This document shows, piece by piece, positions 5,634 to 14,146 of a stretch of DNA of 24,752 bases. Positions within the stretch are counted from its first letter, which is position 1, and every line of letters starts with the position of its first letter. The notes under the pieces are model-generated. The model was not told where the DNA came from and did no database searches. It worked only from the letters and a program-made list of their open reading frames with translations. The position numbers and the translations under genes are program-made. This stretch comes from JAXGQE01 sp040766585 (GTDB lineage Bacteria; Bacillota; SLNR01), in the NCBI GenBank assembly GCA_040766585.1, contig JAXGQE010000015.1, positions 1 through 24,752 of the forward strand, given 5' to 3'.

Positions 5634-7553
5634 GTGTTGGAATCTTGGCTTGAAAAAATTCATTCACCGCAGGACATTCGTACATTGAAAGATCATGAAA
5701 TCAAGGGACTTGCTGAGGAAATTCGAAAATACATTATAGATACTGTATCGAAAACAGGAGGTCATCTGGCAAGCAATCTGGGTGTTGTCGAATTAACCAT
5801 TGCACTTCATCGAACTTTTAATAGCCCAGAGGATAAAATCATCTGGGATGTTGGGCACCAGTGCTATGTTCATAAAATTTTGACAGGCAGATATCATCAG
5901 CTGAAATCAATTCGCTGTAAAGACGGAATCAGTGGCTTTCCCAAGCGATGTGAAAGTTGTCATGATTTTTTTGAGACGGGGCACAGCAGCACATCAATTT
6001 CTGCCGCGTTGGGATTTGCTGCAGCTAGAGACCTTCGCAGAGAAAGTCATCACGTGGTTGCAGTGATTGGAGACGGCTCCATGTCAGGTGGTTTGGCTTA
6101 CGAAGCATTAAACAATGTTGGTCATACCAAAAAAAGAGTGATTGTACTATTGAATGATAACAATATGTCCATATCAGAGAATGTTGGTGCGATGTCATCT
6201 TATTTAAGCCGATTGCGTACAGCGCCGACCTATTTCAAAATGAAAAGTGATTTTGAATTTCTGATGAGAAAAATTCCTTCAGTGGGAGAGCATGTTATCC
6301 GTGTTGCAGATAGAGTGAAAGATAGTCTCAAACACTTGGTTGTTCCAGGGATGATATTTGAAGAAATGGGATTTACTTACTTGGGTCCGATTGACGGGCA
6401 TAATGAATCTGAGTTGCAGACTGTACTGAACAGAGCAAAAAAAATCGATGGTCCTGTTCTCATTCATGCCATTACCAAAAAAGGTAAAGGATACCGTCCA
6501 GCAGAAGAAAATCCGGATGTGTTTCATGGGACCGGGCCATTTGATGTTCAAACCGGACTGCAAAAATCAAAATCATTACCCCTCACTTACACAAAGGTAT
6601 TTGGAGATACACTGTATCGAATTGCTGAGGACAATTTGAATATCGTCGGGATCACAGCGGCTATGCCGGACGGAACTGGGCTGGACAAACTGAGAGATCA
6701 GATACCTCAGCGCTATTTTGATGTTGGTATTGCAGAATCTCATGCTGTTACATTTGCAGCGGGTCTGGCTTCTGAAGGATTTCATCCGGTTGTTGCCGTG
6801 TACTCTACATTTTTACAACGAGCGTATGATCAGATACTCATGGACGTTTGTCTCCAGAATTTACCGGTTATTTTTGCTGTGGATCGTGCGGGAATCGTTG
6901 GGGAAGACGGTGAGACTCACCAAGGGTTGTTTGATCTGTCATTTTTACGTCCCATGCCTAACATGAAAATTATGGTACCCAAAGATGAAAATGAACTGCA
7001 GCATATGCTTTATACCGCAACGCAAATATCCGGACCTTGCGCGATTCGTTACCCCAGGGGAAAAGGATTTGGTGTTCCCCTGGATCAGCAGCTGTACGAG
7101 ATCCCGGAAGGTAAAGCAGAATTACTGAATGATGGTTCTGATCTGGTCGTAATCGCAGCAGGACCTTCTTCACACTGGGCAATGGAGGCTGCAAAACATA
7201 TTGAGATGGAAGATGTTAGTGTTTCCGTAGTTAATCTTCGGTATTTGAAACCTCTTGATGAGGATATGCTGCTGAAGAAAATAAGTGAAACAAGACGGGT
7301 ACTGATTGTTGAAGAGAATGTGGAAGCGGGTGGATTAACCGAGTGCGTCAGTCATCTGATCGTAAAGAACGGTCTTAACAACATTGTCCTTCATTCTATC
7401 TCTATTCCGGATAGATTCATATCGCACGGCACAAGAGAACAGCTGTTGGATGAGTATGGGTTTTCTGTGGGTAATTTAGAAGACACAATGAGAAAAATGG
7501 TTCAGGAAAAGACAAATGAGAAGCGAAAAACTTCCATTCATCTGATACGATAA
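5634..7553 (+). CDS. dxs: 1-deoxy-D-xylulose-5-phosphate synthase
   Basis: DXS condenses pyruvate with glyceraldehyde 3-phosphate using thiamine diphosphate, the first step of the MEP isoprenoid pathway and a source for thiamine and pyridoxal. About 639 residues, full length. Visible blocks include GGHLASNLGVVELTIALH, WDVGHQCYVHKILTGR, the ThDP motif GDGSMSGGLAYEALNN with NDNNMSIS, and in the second half DVGIAESHAVTFAAGLA, FAVDRAGIVGEDGETHQG and VEENVEAGG. The site AAGTAGGTGATC nearly matches the full anti-Shine-Dalgarno complement. It suits GTG 5634 or TTG 5637, and GTG 5628 is inside it. The gene ends 13 nt before tlyA. Confidence 0.97.
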   Translation: MLESWLEKIHSPQDIRTLKDHEIKGLAEEIRKYIIDTVSKTGGHLASNLGVVELTIALHRTFNSPEDKIIWDVGHQCYVHKILTGRYHQLKSIRCKDGISGFPKRCESCHDFFETGHSSTSISAALGFAAARDLRRESHHVVAVIGDGSMSGGLAYEALNNVGHTKKRVIVLLNDNNMSISENVGAMSSYLSRLRTAPTYFKMKSDFEFLMRKIPSVGEHVIRVADRVKDSLKHLVVPGMIFEEMGFTYLGPIDGHNESELQTVLNRAKKIDGPVLIHAITKKGKGYRPAEENPDVFHGTGPFDVQTGLQKSKSLPLTYTKVFGDTLYRIAEDNLNIVGITAAMPDGTGLDKLRDQIPQRYFDVGIAESHAVTFAAGLASEGFHPVVAVYSTFLQRAYDQILMDVCLQNLPVIFAVDRAGIVGEDGETHQGLFDLSFLRPMPNMKIMVPKDENELQHMLYTATQISGPCAIRYPRGKGFGVPLDQQLYEIPEGKAELLNDGSDLVVIAAGPSSHWAMEAAKHIEMEDVSVSVVNLRYLKPLDEDMLLKKISETRRVLIVEENVEAGGLTECVSHLIVKNGLNNIVLHSISIPDRFISHGTREQLLDEYGFSVGNLEDTMRKMVQEKTNEKRKTSIHLIR

Positions 7554-7566
7554 AGCGGGGATCGAA

Positions 7567-8385
7567 TTGACAAAGAAGGAAAGGCTCGATACCATCCTTG
7601 TACAAAAAGGTATTTACTCAAGTAAAGAAAAGGCCCAGGCAGCTGTGATGGCGGGCCTCGTTTTTGTGGAAGGAAGAAGAGCTGAAAAGCCGGGCGAAAA
7701 AATGAACGAGGATATTGCTATTGAAACAAAAGGAGAAGCCATTCCCTATGTCAGCCGAGGTGGTTTGAAACTGGAGAAAGCTCTCCATACTTTTCATCTT
7801 TCAATGGAGAAAAAAGTTTGCTTGGATGTGGGTGCATCTACGGGGGGTTTTACAGATTGTCTATTGAAGCACGGAGCAAAGAAAGTATATGCGGTTGATG
7901 TAGGGTACGGCCAGCTGGACTGGGGCCTTCGAAACGATTCGAGGGTAGTTGTAATGGAACGAGTCAATGTTCGATATATTCAGCCGGCCGATTTTGAAGA
8001 TAAGTTGGACCTGGCAGTGATTGATGTTTCGTTCATTTCCCTGAAAAAAGTGCTTGAGCCGGTCTTTTCGGTTCTAGATTCAGCAGCAGAAGCCATAGCT
8101 CTAATCAAACCGCAATTTGAGGTCGGCAAGAAACTCGTTGGGAAAAAGGGAGTTGTAAAGGACCCAGAGATTCATAGAGCGTGTTTGGAAGATCTGGCTA
8201 TTTTTTTTACTTCCATTGGACTGGTTATGAAGAATATAACATTCTCACCCATCACAGGCCCGCAAGGGAATATCGAGTATCTGGCGCATCTGGTCCGGGC
8301 AGATACACCCCCATGGATTTCGCTTGATGAATCTGGATCAAAGATACAGGAAGTCGTTATGAAAGCTCATGGAACATTGAAGTAG
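7567..8385 (+). CDS. tlyA: TlyA-family rRNA (cytidine-2'-O)-methyltransferase
   Basis: The 272-residue protein combines an N-terminal S4 RNA-binding domain (about 1-65, RLDTILVQKGIYSSKEKAQ) with an FtsJ-like methyltransferase domain. The SAM-binding motif VCLDVGASTGGFTDCLL is followed by DLAVIDVSFISLKKVLEPV and ALIKPQFEVGK, which supply the family's K-D-K type catalytic residues. TlyA enzymes 2'-O-methylate cytidines in 16S and/or 23S rRNA; an old hemolysin annotation is misleading. The start is a TTG, 6 nt after GCGGGG. A terminator stem is embedded in the last codons (8362-8405). Confidence 0.94.
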   Translation: MTKKERLDTILVQKGIYSSKEKAQAAVMAGLVFVEGRRAEKPGEKMNEDIAIETKGEAIPYVSRGGLKLEKALHTFHLSMEKKVCLDVGASTGGFTDCLLKHGAKKVYAVDVGYGQLDWGLRNDSRVVVMERVNVRYIQPADFEDKLDLAVIDVSFISLKKVLEPVFSVLDSAAEAIALIKPQFEVGKKLVGKKGVVKDPEIHRACLEDLAIFFTSIGLVMKNITFSPITGPQGNIEYLAHLVRADTPPWISLDESGSKIQEVVMKAHGTLK

Positions 8386-8405
8386 GTAGGTTCCAGAGCT
8401 TTTTT
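8362..8405 (+). terminator. Rho-independent terminator overlapping the tlyA 3' end
   Basis: AAAGCTCATGGAAC (8362-8375) pairs with GTTCCAGAGCTTT (8390-8402) with a single bulged A, followed directly by a T-run to 8405. The left arm lies in tlyA coding sequence and the loop holds the stop codon. It should end the nusB-to-tlyA unit, so nadK needs its own promoter in 8406-8497. TATACA at 8454 with a poor -35 is the only candidate I see there. Confidence 0.85.
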
Positions 8406-8497
8406 CTTAAGGATAATGATGAAAAAGGGTTTCATGATTCTGCAAAGAATAATTATACATATTGCAGCGGTGATGATGCATGCAGCAGGAGGGTCAC

Positions 8498-9349
8498 ATG
8501 AAAAACATCGGCATAGTTCCAAATTTTAAAAAAGACATCGCACGAAAGATCACCGATGATATGATCATTTGGCTGAAAGACAGAAACATCGGTGCATTAA
8601 TGATCCATGAACACGCTATCCTTACCCGGCACAGTGAACTGGGCAGATTCGAAAAAGAGCTGACATCATTGATTGACTGTCTTGTTGTGCTTGGTGGAGA
8701 CGGTACTTTGTTAAGTACAGCTCGCATGTTTGCTCCATCACCCATTCCTATCCTCGGCATCAATTTGGGTAAATTGGGGTTTTTGACTGAAATTGAGATC
8801 CCGGATCTTTTTGACGGTCTCGAACTGTTGATCAGCGGAAAATACAAGATCGACGAAAGAATGATGCTTGCTACCAAACTTGTTCGTGATGGGCGAATCA
8901 TAGAAGAATTTAACTCGTTAAACGATACAGTACTGACCAAAGGAGTTCTGGCCAGAATGATCACCATAAGTGTATACGTGGATGATACGTATGTAGATAC
9001 TTATTTGGCAGATGGTATCATTCTTGCAACTCCAACCGGTTCTACAGCGTATTCTCTATCAGCCGGCGGCCCAATTGTTAACCCCAATGTTGACGTGATT
9101 GTCCTGACACCAATTTGTCCTCATACGCTGTATGCCAGATCGCTGGTACTGCCTGAAAATGGAGTTATCCGGATCGTTGTCGAAGGGGATCACAGTGAGA
9201 CCATGCTGACCATTGACGGCCAGTATGGGTATACACTGCAACCCGGCGATGAGATAACCGTCAAAAAGTCAGACTATATCACAAGGCTAATCCGGCTAAG
9301 CGGACGCAATTTTTATGATGTTCTTCATCAGAAGTTAAAAGGAGGGTAA
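8498..9349 (+). CDS. nadK: NAD+ kinase
   Basis: NadK phosphorylates NAD+ to NADP+ in the cytosol. The 283-residue protein shows VLGGDGTLLS (GGDG at 66-69), NLGKLGFLTE, LNDTVLTKG, ATPTGSTAYSLSAGGPIV and ICPHTLYARSLVLPE, all diagnostic. ATG 8498 has GGAGGG 4-5 nt upstream; an in-frame ATG at 8480 has no site. mnmM starts 3 nt after the stop and its ribosome-binding site lies within the last nadK codons, so coupling is likely. Confidence 0.96.
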   Translation: MKNIGIVPNFKKDIARKITDDMIIWLKDRNIGALMIHEHAILTRHSELGRFEKELTSLIDCLVVLGGDGTLLSTARMFAPSPIPILGINLGKLGFLTEIEIPDLFDGLELLISGKYKIDERMMLATKLVRDGRIIEEFNSLNDTVLTKGVLARMITISVYVDDTYVDTYLADGIILATPTGSTAYSLSAGGPIVNPNVDVIVLTPICPHTLYARSLVLPENGVIRIVVEGDHSETMLTIDGQYGYTLQPGDEITVKKSDYITRLIRLSGRNFYDVLHQKLKGG

Positions 9350-9352
9350 TCC

Positions 9353-9922
9353 TTGTTCAGTCGCTTAATGTCACCACTGCCGCTGGCTCATTGGTATGTA
9401 AAGCAGGTCGTGGGTGAAGGAGATACCGCTATCGACTGCACTGCAGGAAAAGGACGGGATACGCTTTTTCTGGCGCAGCTGGTTGGTAGAACTGGGACTG
9501 TGTATTCATTTGACATTCAAGAAAATGCACTGAAAGATACCGAGCGTCTTTTAGAAGAGCATGCAGTTGAGGCAAGAATACACTGTATACTATCATCTCA
9601 TGAATACATCGATCAATTTGTTCCTCATGATCTCGATATAGCTGCAGTAATGTTCAATCTAGGCTACTTACCCGGCAGCGATCATTCCATAACCACCCAT
9701 GCCGAATCAACGATCTTAGCCTTGGATAAGGCATTGAAATTGATTCGTCCCGGTGGGGTGGTGACTGTAGTGGTGTATACGGGACATCCGGCGGGTTCGA
9801 AAGAAAACTGTGCCTTGGTTGAGTTTACTGCTGATTTGAATAAAGAAGAGTACGGGATACTTGTCGCAGATTTTTTGAAAGTTACAGACCAATCTCCTAG
9901 ACTTTTCGTCTTCGAAAAATGA
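9353..9922 (+). CDS. mnmM: MnmM (YtqB-type) tRNA mnm5s2U34 methyltransferase
   Basis: This 189-residue class I SAM methyltransferase belongs to the PF06962 family, long labelled putative rRNA methylase. The Bacillus member YtqB was shown to be MnmM, which methylates nm5s2U34 to mnm5s2U34 in the tRNA wobble position. Visible: motif I AIDCTAGKGRDTLFLA (about 26-41), YSFDIQ, the signature VMFNLGYLPGSDHSITT, and PGGVVTVVVYTGHPAGS. The start is TTG 9353, 6 nt after GGAGGG. Some bacteria use bifunctional MnmC for this step; the stand-alone MnmM is the Gram-positive solution. Confidence 0.88.
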   Translation: MFSRLMSPLPLAHWYVKQVVGEGDTAIDCTAGKGRDTLFLAQLVGRTGTVYSFDIQENALKDTERLLEEHAVEARIHCILSSHEYIDQFVPHDLDIAAVMFNLGYLPGSDHSITTHAESTILALDKALKLIRPGGVVTVVVYTGHPAGSKENCALVEFTADLNKEEYGILVADFLKVTDQSPRLFVFEK

Positions 9923-9950
9923 AAAAATATTTTTTGGCGGAGGTGCAGGA

Positions 9951-10403
9951 ATGAAAGCAAGAAGACAGATGATGATCATCGATATCATCCGCAGCAAGAA
10001 AATCGAAACACAAGAGGAACTGGCCGAGCAATTGCGGACTCTGGGTGTTGATGTGACTCAGGCAACAGTTTCAAGAGACATCAAAGAATTGAGTTTGATT
10101 AAAATTCCCACTGAAGATGGAAGGTATCATTATTCCCTACCGCCGGAAGACGCCTGGGTTAGTTCAATGGAACGAGCAAAAAGGTTGTTTCGAGACAGCC
10201 TGGTCAGCATTGATTACAGTGAGAATATTGTTGTTGTGAAAACCCTAACCGGCAATGCACATGCAGTGGCAGACATTATTGACAATATGCCATGGCAGGA
10301 ACTTGTGGGTACTGTCGCCGGTGACGATACGATTATGATTGTGGTTAGAGACCGCAGCCAGGTCAGAGAGATTATGGATAAGATCGATGCCATCAAACGC
10401 TGA
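9951..10403 (+). CDS. argR: Arginine repressor ArgR/AhrC
   Basis: The 150-residue hexameric regulator has an N-terminal winged helix (RRQMMIIDIIRSKKIETQEE, ATVSRDIKELSLIKIP) and a C-terminal arginine-binding domain with TLTGNAHAVADIID and VGTVAGDDTIMIVV. It controls arginine synthesis and breakdown in response to arginine. GGAGGT lies about 7 nt before ATG 9951. recN follows 14 nt later, the usual argR-recN pairing. No clear ARG box was seen next to the gene. Confidence 0.96.
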   Translation: MKARRQMMIIDIIRSKKIETQEELAEQLRTLGVDVTQATVSRDIKELSLIKIPTEDGRYHYSLPPEDAWVSSMERAKRLFRDSLVSIDYSENIVVVKTLTGNAHAVADIIDNMPWQELVGTVAGDDTIMIVVRDRSQVREIMDKIDAIKR

Positions 10404-10417
10404 GAGGAGTGCTGTGA

Positions 10418-12133
10418 TTGCTGTCCTATATCAGCATCAAAAATTTCGCTTTGATTGAGCAGCTGGATTTGCAACTGGAATCAGGGTTCAACGTTCTGAC
10501 GGGGGAGACGGGAGCAGGCAAATCAATCATTATTGATGCTGTGGGCCTAATCGTAGGGGAGAGAGCCAGTCAGGATTTCATTCGTACGGGTGCAGATTCG
10601 GCTGTGATCGAAGCAGTCTTTCATCTTGAGGAAGTTCATCACGATTTGGAAGCACTATTCGAAGAGTACGGTATTGTTTTGGACGAAGACCAGACATTGA
10701 TCATCCAGAGGGAGATCCAGCGGAATGGCAAAGGGACGATTAGAATCAACGGAAGATTATCCAATCTGAGCATACTCAGGGATCTGGGATCGTTCATTAT
10801 CGATATTCACGGACAGAATGAACACCAGTCGGTCATGCACAGTGAAAAGCATATCCACATTCTTGACAATTATATCGGGGAAGAACTTAAGAGCAGAATT
10901 CAAGAATATCGTGGTTTGTTTCATGAATTGGCGGAGAATCGAAAGCAGCAAAAAACCCTTGGCGGCGACGTCAAAGAGCGAAATCGAACCATAGAACTAC
11001 TGCAGTATCAGCTGCAGGAGATTCAGTCGGCCCAACTTAACAACGGTGAAGACGAAACCCTTTTGCGGCAGAATCATATCATAGCAAGCCGTGAAAAACT
11101 CTTATCTTCCATTGAAACCGCTAAGATGTCGCTATATGAACAGGAGGGGACATTGTCGGCATACGACTTGGCAGGCAAAGCGTTAGATGCCTTGTCTCAG
11201 GCAGGTGCCATCGATCCAGATTGTGTTCCTTTACGGGAAAGAACAGAAACTATCTTGTTCTTAATCGATGATCTGATGCGAGATTTACGTTCATACAGTG
11301 ATACTATTGACTTCGATGAGGACAGTGCAGTAGAAATTCAAAACAGATTGGACCTGATCTACCAATTAAAGAGAAAATACGGGAGCAGCATCTCTGAAAT
11401 ACTTGATTATGCAGTAACGATTGAAAATCAGCTCCAACAATTGATACACAGCGAAAGCATTCTCCTCGAACTGAAAAGAAGTGAAAGCAAACTGATGAAA
11501 CAGCTCAGTGCCTCGGCTTCTGAAATGTCATCGATTCGGACAAAAGGAGCTGACAAATTAAGTCATGTTATTATGGCTGAGCTGTCTGAGCTAGGGATGA
11601 AACGAGTTGAATTCATGGTTACCAGTCGACGAGTTCATGATCCTGAGGGGTTATCCATGAATGGTGAATCGGTTAAGTTTCATGCCAATGGGGTGGATTA
11701 TGTTGAATTCTTAATCTCAACAAATCCCGGTGAACCATTAAAGCCTCTGATTAAAATTGCATCGGGTGGAGAGGTATCAAGAATCATGTTGGCGGTGAAA
11801 TCGGTACTGGCATCTACTGAAATGATTCCGACTCTCATTTTTGATGAAATTGATGCAGGAATTGGCGGACGAGCTGCCCAGTCCGTGGCACGCAGACTCA
11901 GAGAGATTGCTAATAACTGTCAGGTCCTCTGCGTAACTCACCTACCCCAGATCGCTGCATCGGCGCAGGTGCATTTTTATATTCAGAAAGAGAGTCGGCA
12001 GAATCGAACCGAGACAACCGTTTGTCGGTTGGCATCGGATGAACGAATTTTAGAGATCGCCAGAATGCTGTCTGGAGATCAGCAGACCGAGACAGCCATG
12101 AATCATGCTCGTGAGATGATTGAAAACAGTTAG
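10418..12133 (+). CDS. recN: DNA repair protein RecN
   Basis: RecN is an SMC-like ATPase acting early in double-strand-break repair. At 571 residues it is full length. The N-terminal head has FNVLTGETGAGKSIIIDAVG (Walker A at 29-36), a coiled-coil middle (about 160-370) and a C-terminal head with KIASGGEVSRIMLAVKS (ABC signature), TLIFDEIDAGIGGRAAQSV (Walker B) and VLCVTHLPQIAASA. The start is TTG 10418, with GAGGAG 8 nt upstream. In sporulating Clostridia spoIVB usually follows; here a PLP enzyme does. Confidence 0.97.
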   Translation: MLSYISIKNFALIEQLDLQLESGFNVLTGETGAGKSIIIDAVGLIVGERASQDFIRTGADSAVIEAVFHLEEVHHDLEALFEEYGIVLDEDQTLIIQREIQRNGKGTIRINGRLSNLSILRDLGSFIIDIHGQNEHQSVMHSEKHIHILDNYIGEELKSRIQEYRGLFHELAENRKQQKTLGGDVKERNRTIELLQYQLQEIQSAQLNNGEDETLLRQNHIIASREKLLSSIETAKMSLYEQEGTLSAYDLAGKALDALSQAGAIDPDCVPLRERTETILFLIDDLMRDLRSYSDTIDFDEDSAVEIQNRLDLIYQLKRKYGSSISEILDYAVTIENQLQQLIHSESILLELKRSESKLMKQLSASASEMSSIRTKGADKLSHVIMAELSELGMKRVEFMVTSRRVHDPEGLSMNGESVKFHANGVDYVEFLISTNPGEPLKPLIKIASGGEVSRIMLAVKSVLASTEMIPTLIFDEIDAGIGGRAAQSVARRLREIANNCQVLCVTHLPQIAASAQVHFYIQKESRQNRTETTVCRLASDERILEIARMLSGDQQTETAMNHAREMIENS

Positions 12134-12169
12134 TCAATCTTCATGTAATAAGGAAAAGGGGGAAGATGG

Positions 12170-13204
12170 ATGATCCACTGGGAGAAGAATCAAAAGATGC
12201 ATGAATCCATTTTTGAAACAGCAGGCCATACACCACTGCTAAAGCTTAAAAAAGTAAATTCTGAAACAACCGTAATTGCCGGTAAGCTTGAATACTTCAA
12301 TCCTACCGGAAGCTTGAAGGACAGAATTTTATATCGTATGGTCGAGTTAGCTGAAGAACGAGGAGAGTTAAAAGAAGGAATGACTATTATTGAAGGAACC
12401 ACTGGCAATACCGGAATTGCAACTGCTATGGTGGGAGCTGTCAAGGGGTATCCCGTCACTATCGTTATGCCGGATGGTATGAGCGATGAGAGAAAGAAGA
12501 CAATACGGGCATACGGGGCAGAGTTGGTTCTGACCAAGGGAGCAGAAAGCGATGTTGACATTGTCATCAACAAAGTGCGGGAAATCAAAGCTGCTCATCC
12601 CGGTATGATGTGGGAAGTGGCTCAGTTTGATAATCACGACAATGCTGTAGCTCATTACGAAACCACCGGGCCTGAAATTTGGGATCAAACCGAGGGGAAA
12701 GTGGATGCTTTTGTCGCATCACAAGGCACAGGAGGAACAGTTACGGGGGTAGCCAGATATCTGAAGGAAAAAAACCCAGATATTAAAATATATGCTGTTG
12801 AACCGGCAGAATGCCCGATACTTTCTGGAGGAGATTGGGGTTCGCACCGTATTGAAGGGATTGGGGATGGTTTTATCCCACAGGTATTGGATGTCTCTTT
12901 ACTAGATGGAGTTATCACAACGACTTCAGACGAATCTATAGCTATGGCCCAGGAATTAGCTAAAAAAGAAGGCATCTTTTGTGGAATTTCATCCGGTTGC
13001 AACGTGGCTGCGGCGAAGAAACTCATTCAGAAGCACCCTGAATTAAAACTTGTGGTTACCATGATTAATGATAACGGGTTACGATATTTTTCAACAGAAT
13101 TATGCGGAGTGGTTGAACATCCGGAAATTCCGGAAAGGGATCATCCTGTCCGTGACGAGGATCGAAAGAAGATCATGGAAGCCAATTTAGAGGTTATCCA
13201 GTGA
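12170..13204 (+). CDS. Cysteine synthase-like PLP enzyme (fold type II)
   Basis: The 344-residue protein is a tryptophan-synthase-beta/CysK-type PLP enzyme. The PLP lysine is K50 in NPTGSLKDRIL. The substrate loop is EGTTGNTG (75-82), the phosphate loop GTGGT (186-190), with HRIEGIGDGFIPQVLD and GISSGCN (272-277). It is probably a cysteine synthase or relative, making cysteine from activated serine and sulfide. CysK normally reads GGSVKDR and TSGNTG, so SLKDR and TTGNTG leave the substrate open (O-acetylserine, O-phosphoserine or another beta-replacement). AAGGGGG precedes ATG 12170 by 7 nt; ATG 12197 (MHESIFETAGHTPLL) would fit family starts too. It sits 36 bp after recN where spoIVB is expected. 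No cysE or sulfate genes are nearby. Confidence 0.85.
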   Translation: MIHWEKNQKMHESIFETAGHTPLLKLKKVNSETTVIAGKLEYFNPTGSLKDRILYRMVELAEERGELKEGMTIIEGTTGNTGIATAMVGAVKGYPVTIVMPDGMSDERKKTIRAYGAELVLTKGAESDVDIVINKVREIKAAHPGMMWEVAQFDNHDNAVAHYETTGPEIWDQTEGKVDAFVASQGTGGTVTGVARYLKEKNPDIKIYAVEPAECPILSGGDWGSHRIEGIGDGFIPQVLDVSLLDGVITTTSDESIAMAQELAKKEGIFCGISSGCNVAAAKKLIQKHPELKLVVTMINDNGLRYFSTELCGVVEHPEIPERDHPVRDEDRKKIMEANLEVIQ

Positions 13205-13210
13205 TTCAGG

Positions 13211-13247
13211 CTGCATAAATCGAGTTTATATGCTTTTTTTGCATATT
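13211..13247 (+). terminator. Possible weak terminator/hairpin pair after the cysteine synthase-like gene
   Basis: GCATAAA (13213-13219) can pair with TTTATATGC (13225-13233, 2-nt bulge), followed by seven T (13234-13240). The same ATATGC can instead pair with GCATAT (13241-13246), placing the T-run in the loop. The two folds exclude each other. Stems are AT-rich and weak, so termination is likely only partial. Confidence 0.35.
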
Positions 13248-13249
13248 TT

Positions 13250-13278
13250 GAAGGATTCGGACATCATCTGAAGAACTC
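13250..13278 (+). promoter_or_regulatory. Candidate sigma-H promoter of spo0A
   Basis: GAAGGATTC (13250-13258), 11 bp, then GAAGAACTC (13270-13278) resembles the sigma-H pattern RNAGGAWWW / RNNGAATWW, with one mismatch in the -35 and two in the -10. In Bacillus, spo0A is induced from a sigma-H promoter at the onset of sporulation. The position, about 44-72 nt before the start codon, is right. No consensus 0A box was found beside it. Confidence 0.45.
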
Positions 13279-13321
13279 ACTCATTTGCATAAAAATAATG
13301 ATACGAGAGGTGAATCGTACT

Positions 13322-14107
13322 ATGGAAAACAGTTTAATCAAAGTAATAATCGCAGACGACAACCGGGAACTATGCCAACTACTGCAGGATCACATCAAAA
13401 AACAGCCCGACATGGCTCTTGTCGGTACCGCGTTTAACGGTGCAGAAGTAGTTGATATGATTCCTGCAAAAAACCCGGATGTCATCATCTTGGACATCAT
13501 TATGCCGCATCTTGATGGTATCGGTGTCTTAGAAAGAATGGCTTCAATGAGGTTAAATCGCAGGCCGAAAGTAATCATGCTTACTGCTTTCGGGCAAGAA
13601 TCCATCACTCAAAAGGTGGTGGAACTGGGAGCGGACTATTATATCTTAAAACCCTTTGATCTGGACACACTGGTAGATCGAATCCGTCAACTTGCCGGAA
13701 CACCCACACAAAAAGGCTCATATTCATCAATGAACATTCATCAATCCAATGCAAAAAATCTGGATATTCAGGTAACGAATATTATCCATGAAATAGGAAT
13801 CCCAGCGCATATTAAGGGATACCAGTATCTTCGGGAAGCCATTATCCTGGTGGTGGAAGATATGGACATGCTGAGTGCTGTTACGAAAGAACTATATCCA
13901 ACAGTTGCATCAAAATTCAATTCCACATCGAGTCGCGTGGAAAGAGCTATTCGGCATGCCATTGAAGTAGCATGGACCCGCGGGAATATGGAATTGATCA
14001 CCGCGCTGTTCGGATACACCGTCAACACTGAAAGAGGGAAGCCGACCAATTCCGAGTTTATTGCCATGGTAGCCGATAAACTAAGGATGCAGATCAGAGC
14101 GAGCTAG
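13322..14107 (+). CDS. spo0A: Sporulation master regulator Spo0A
   Basis: Spo0A is the phosphorelay response regulator that commits cells to sporulation. The 261-residue protein has a receiver domain (about 5-123) with acidic D12/D13, phospho-acceptor D58 in VIILDIIMPHLDG, T88 and K110 (YYILKPFD). The DNA-binding domain carries EIGIPAHIKGYQYLREAI, ELYPTVASKFNSTSSRVERA, IRHAIEVAWTRGN and GKPTNSEFIAMVADKLR, nearly invariant among spore formers. ATG 13322 is about 11 nt after GAGAGGTGA; the in-frame ATG 13298 lacks a site. The intact gene shows the lineage sporulates or recently did. Confidence 0.97.
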   Translation: MENSLIKVIIADDNRELCQLLQDHIKKQPDMALVGTAFNGAEVVDMIPAKNPDVIILDIIMPHLDGIGVLERMASMRLNRRPKVIMLTAFGQESITQKVVELGADYYILKPFDLDTLVDRIRQLAGTPTQKGSYSSMNIHQSNAKNLDIQVTNIIHEIGIPAHIKGYQYLREAIILVVEDMDMLSAVTKELYPTVASKFNSTSSRVERAIRHAIEVAWTRGNMELITALFGYTVNTERGKPTNSEFIAMVADKLRMQIRAS

Positions 14108-14146
14108 ATGGTATTCACAATGAATACAGAAAGAAGGGTGTGAATC

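Noticed and set aside
8494..8967. 157-codon open frame antisense to nadK
   Set aside because: nadK motifs are complete on the + strand; the antisense frame shows no domain.
12134..12169. Riboswitch or T-box before the cysteine-synthase-like gene
   Set aside because: Only 36 bp separate it from recN, too short for a SAM riboswitch or T-box, and no such structure is seen.
14111..14127. GTATTCA/TGAATAC hairpin as an ARG box or terminator
   Set aside because: The half-sites are in the opposite orientation to an ARG box (TGAAT...ATTCA), and there is no T-run.
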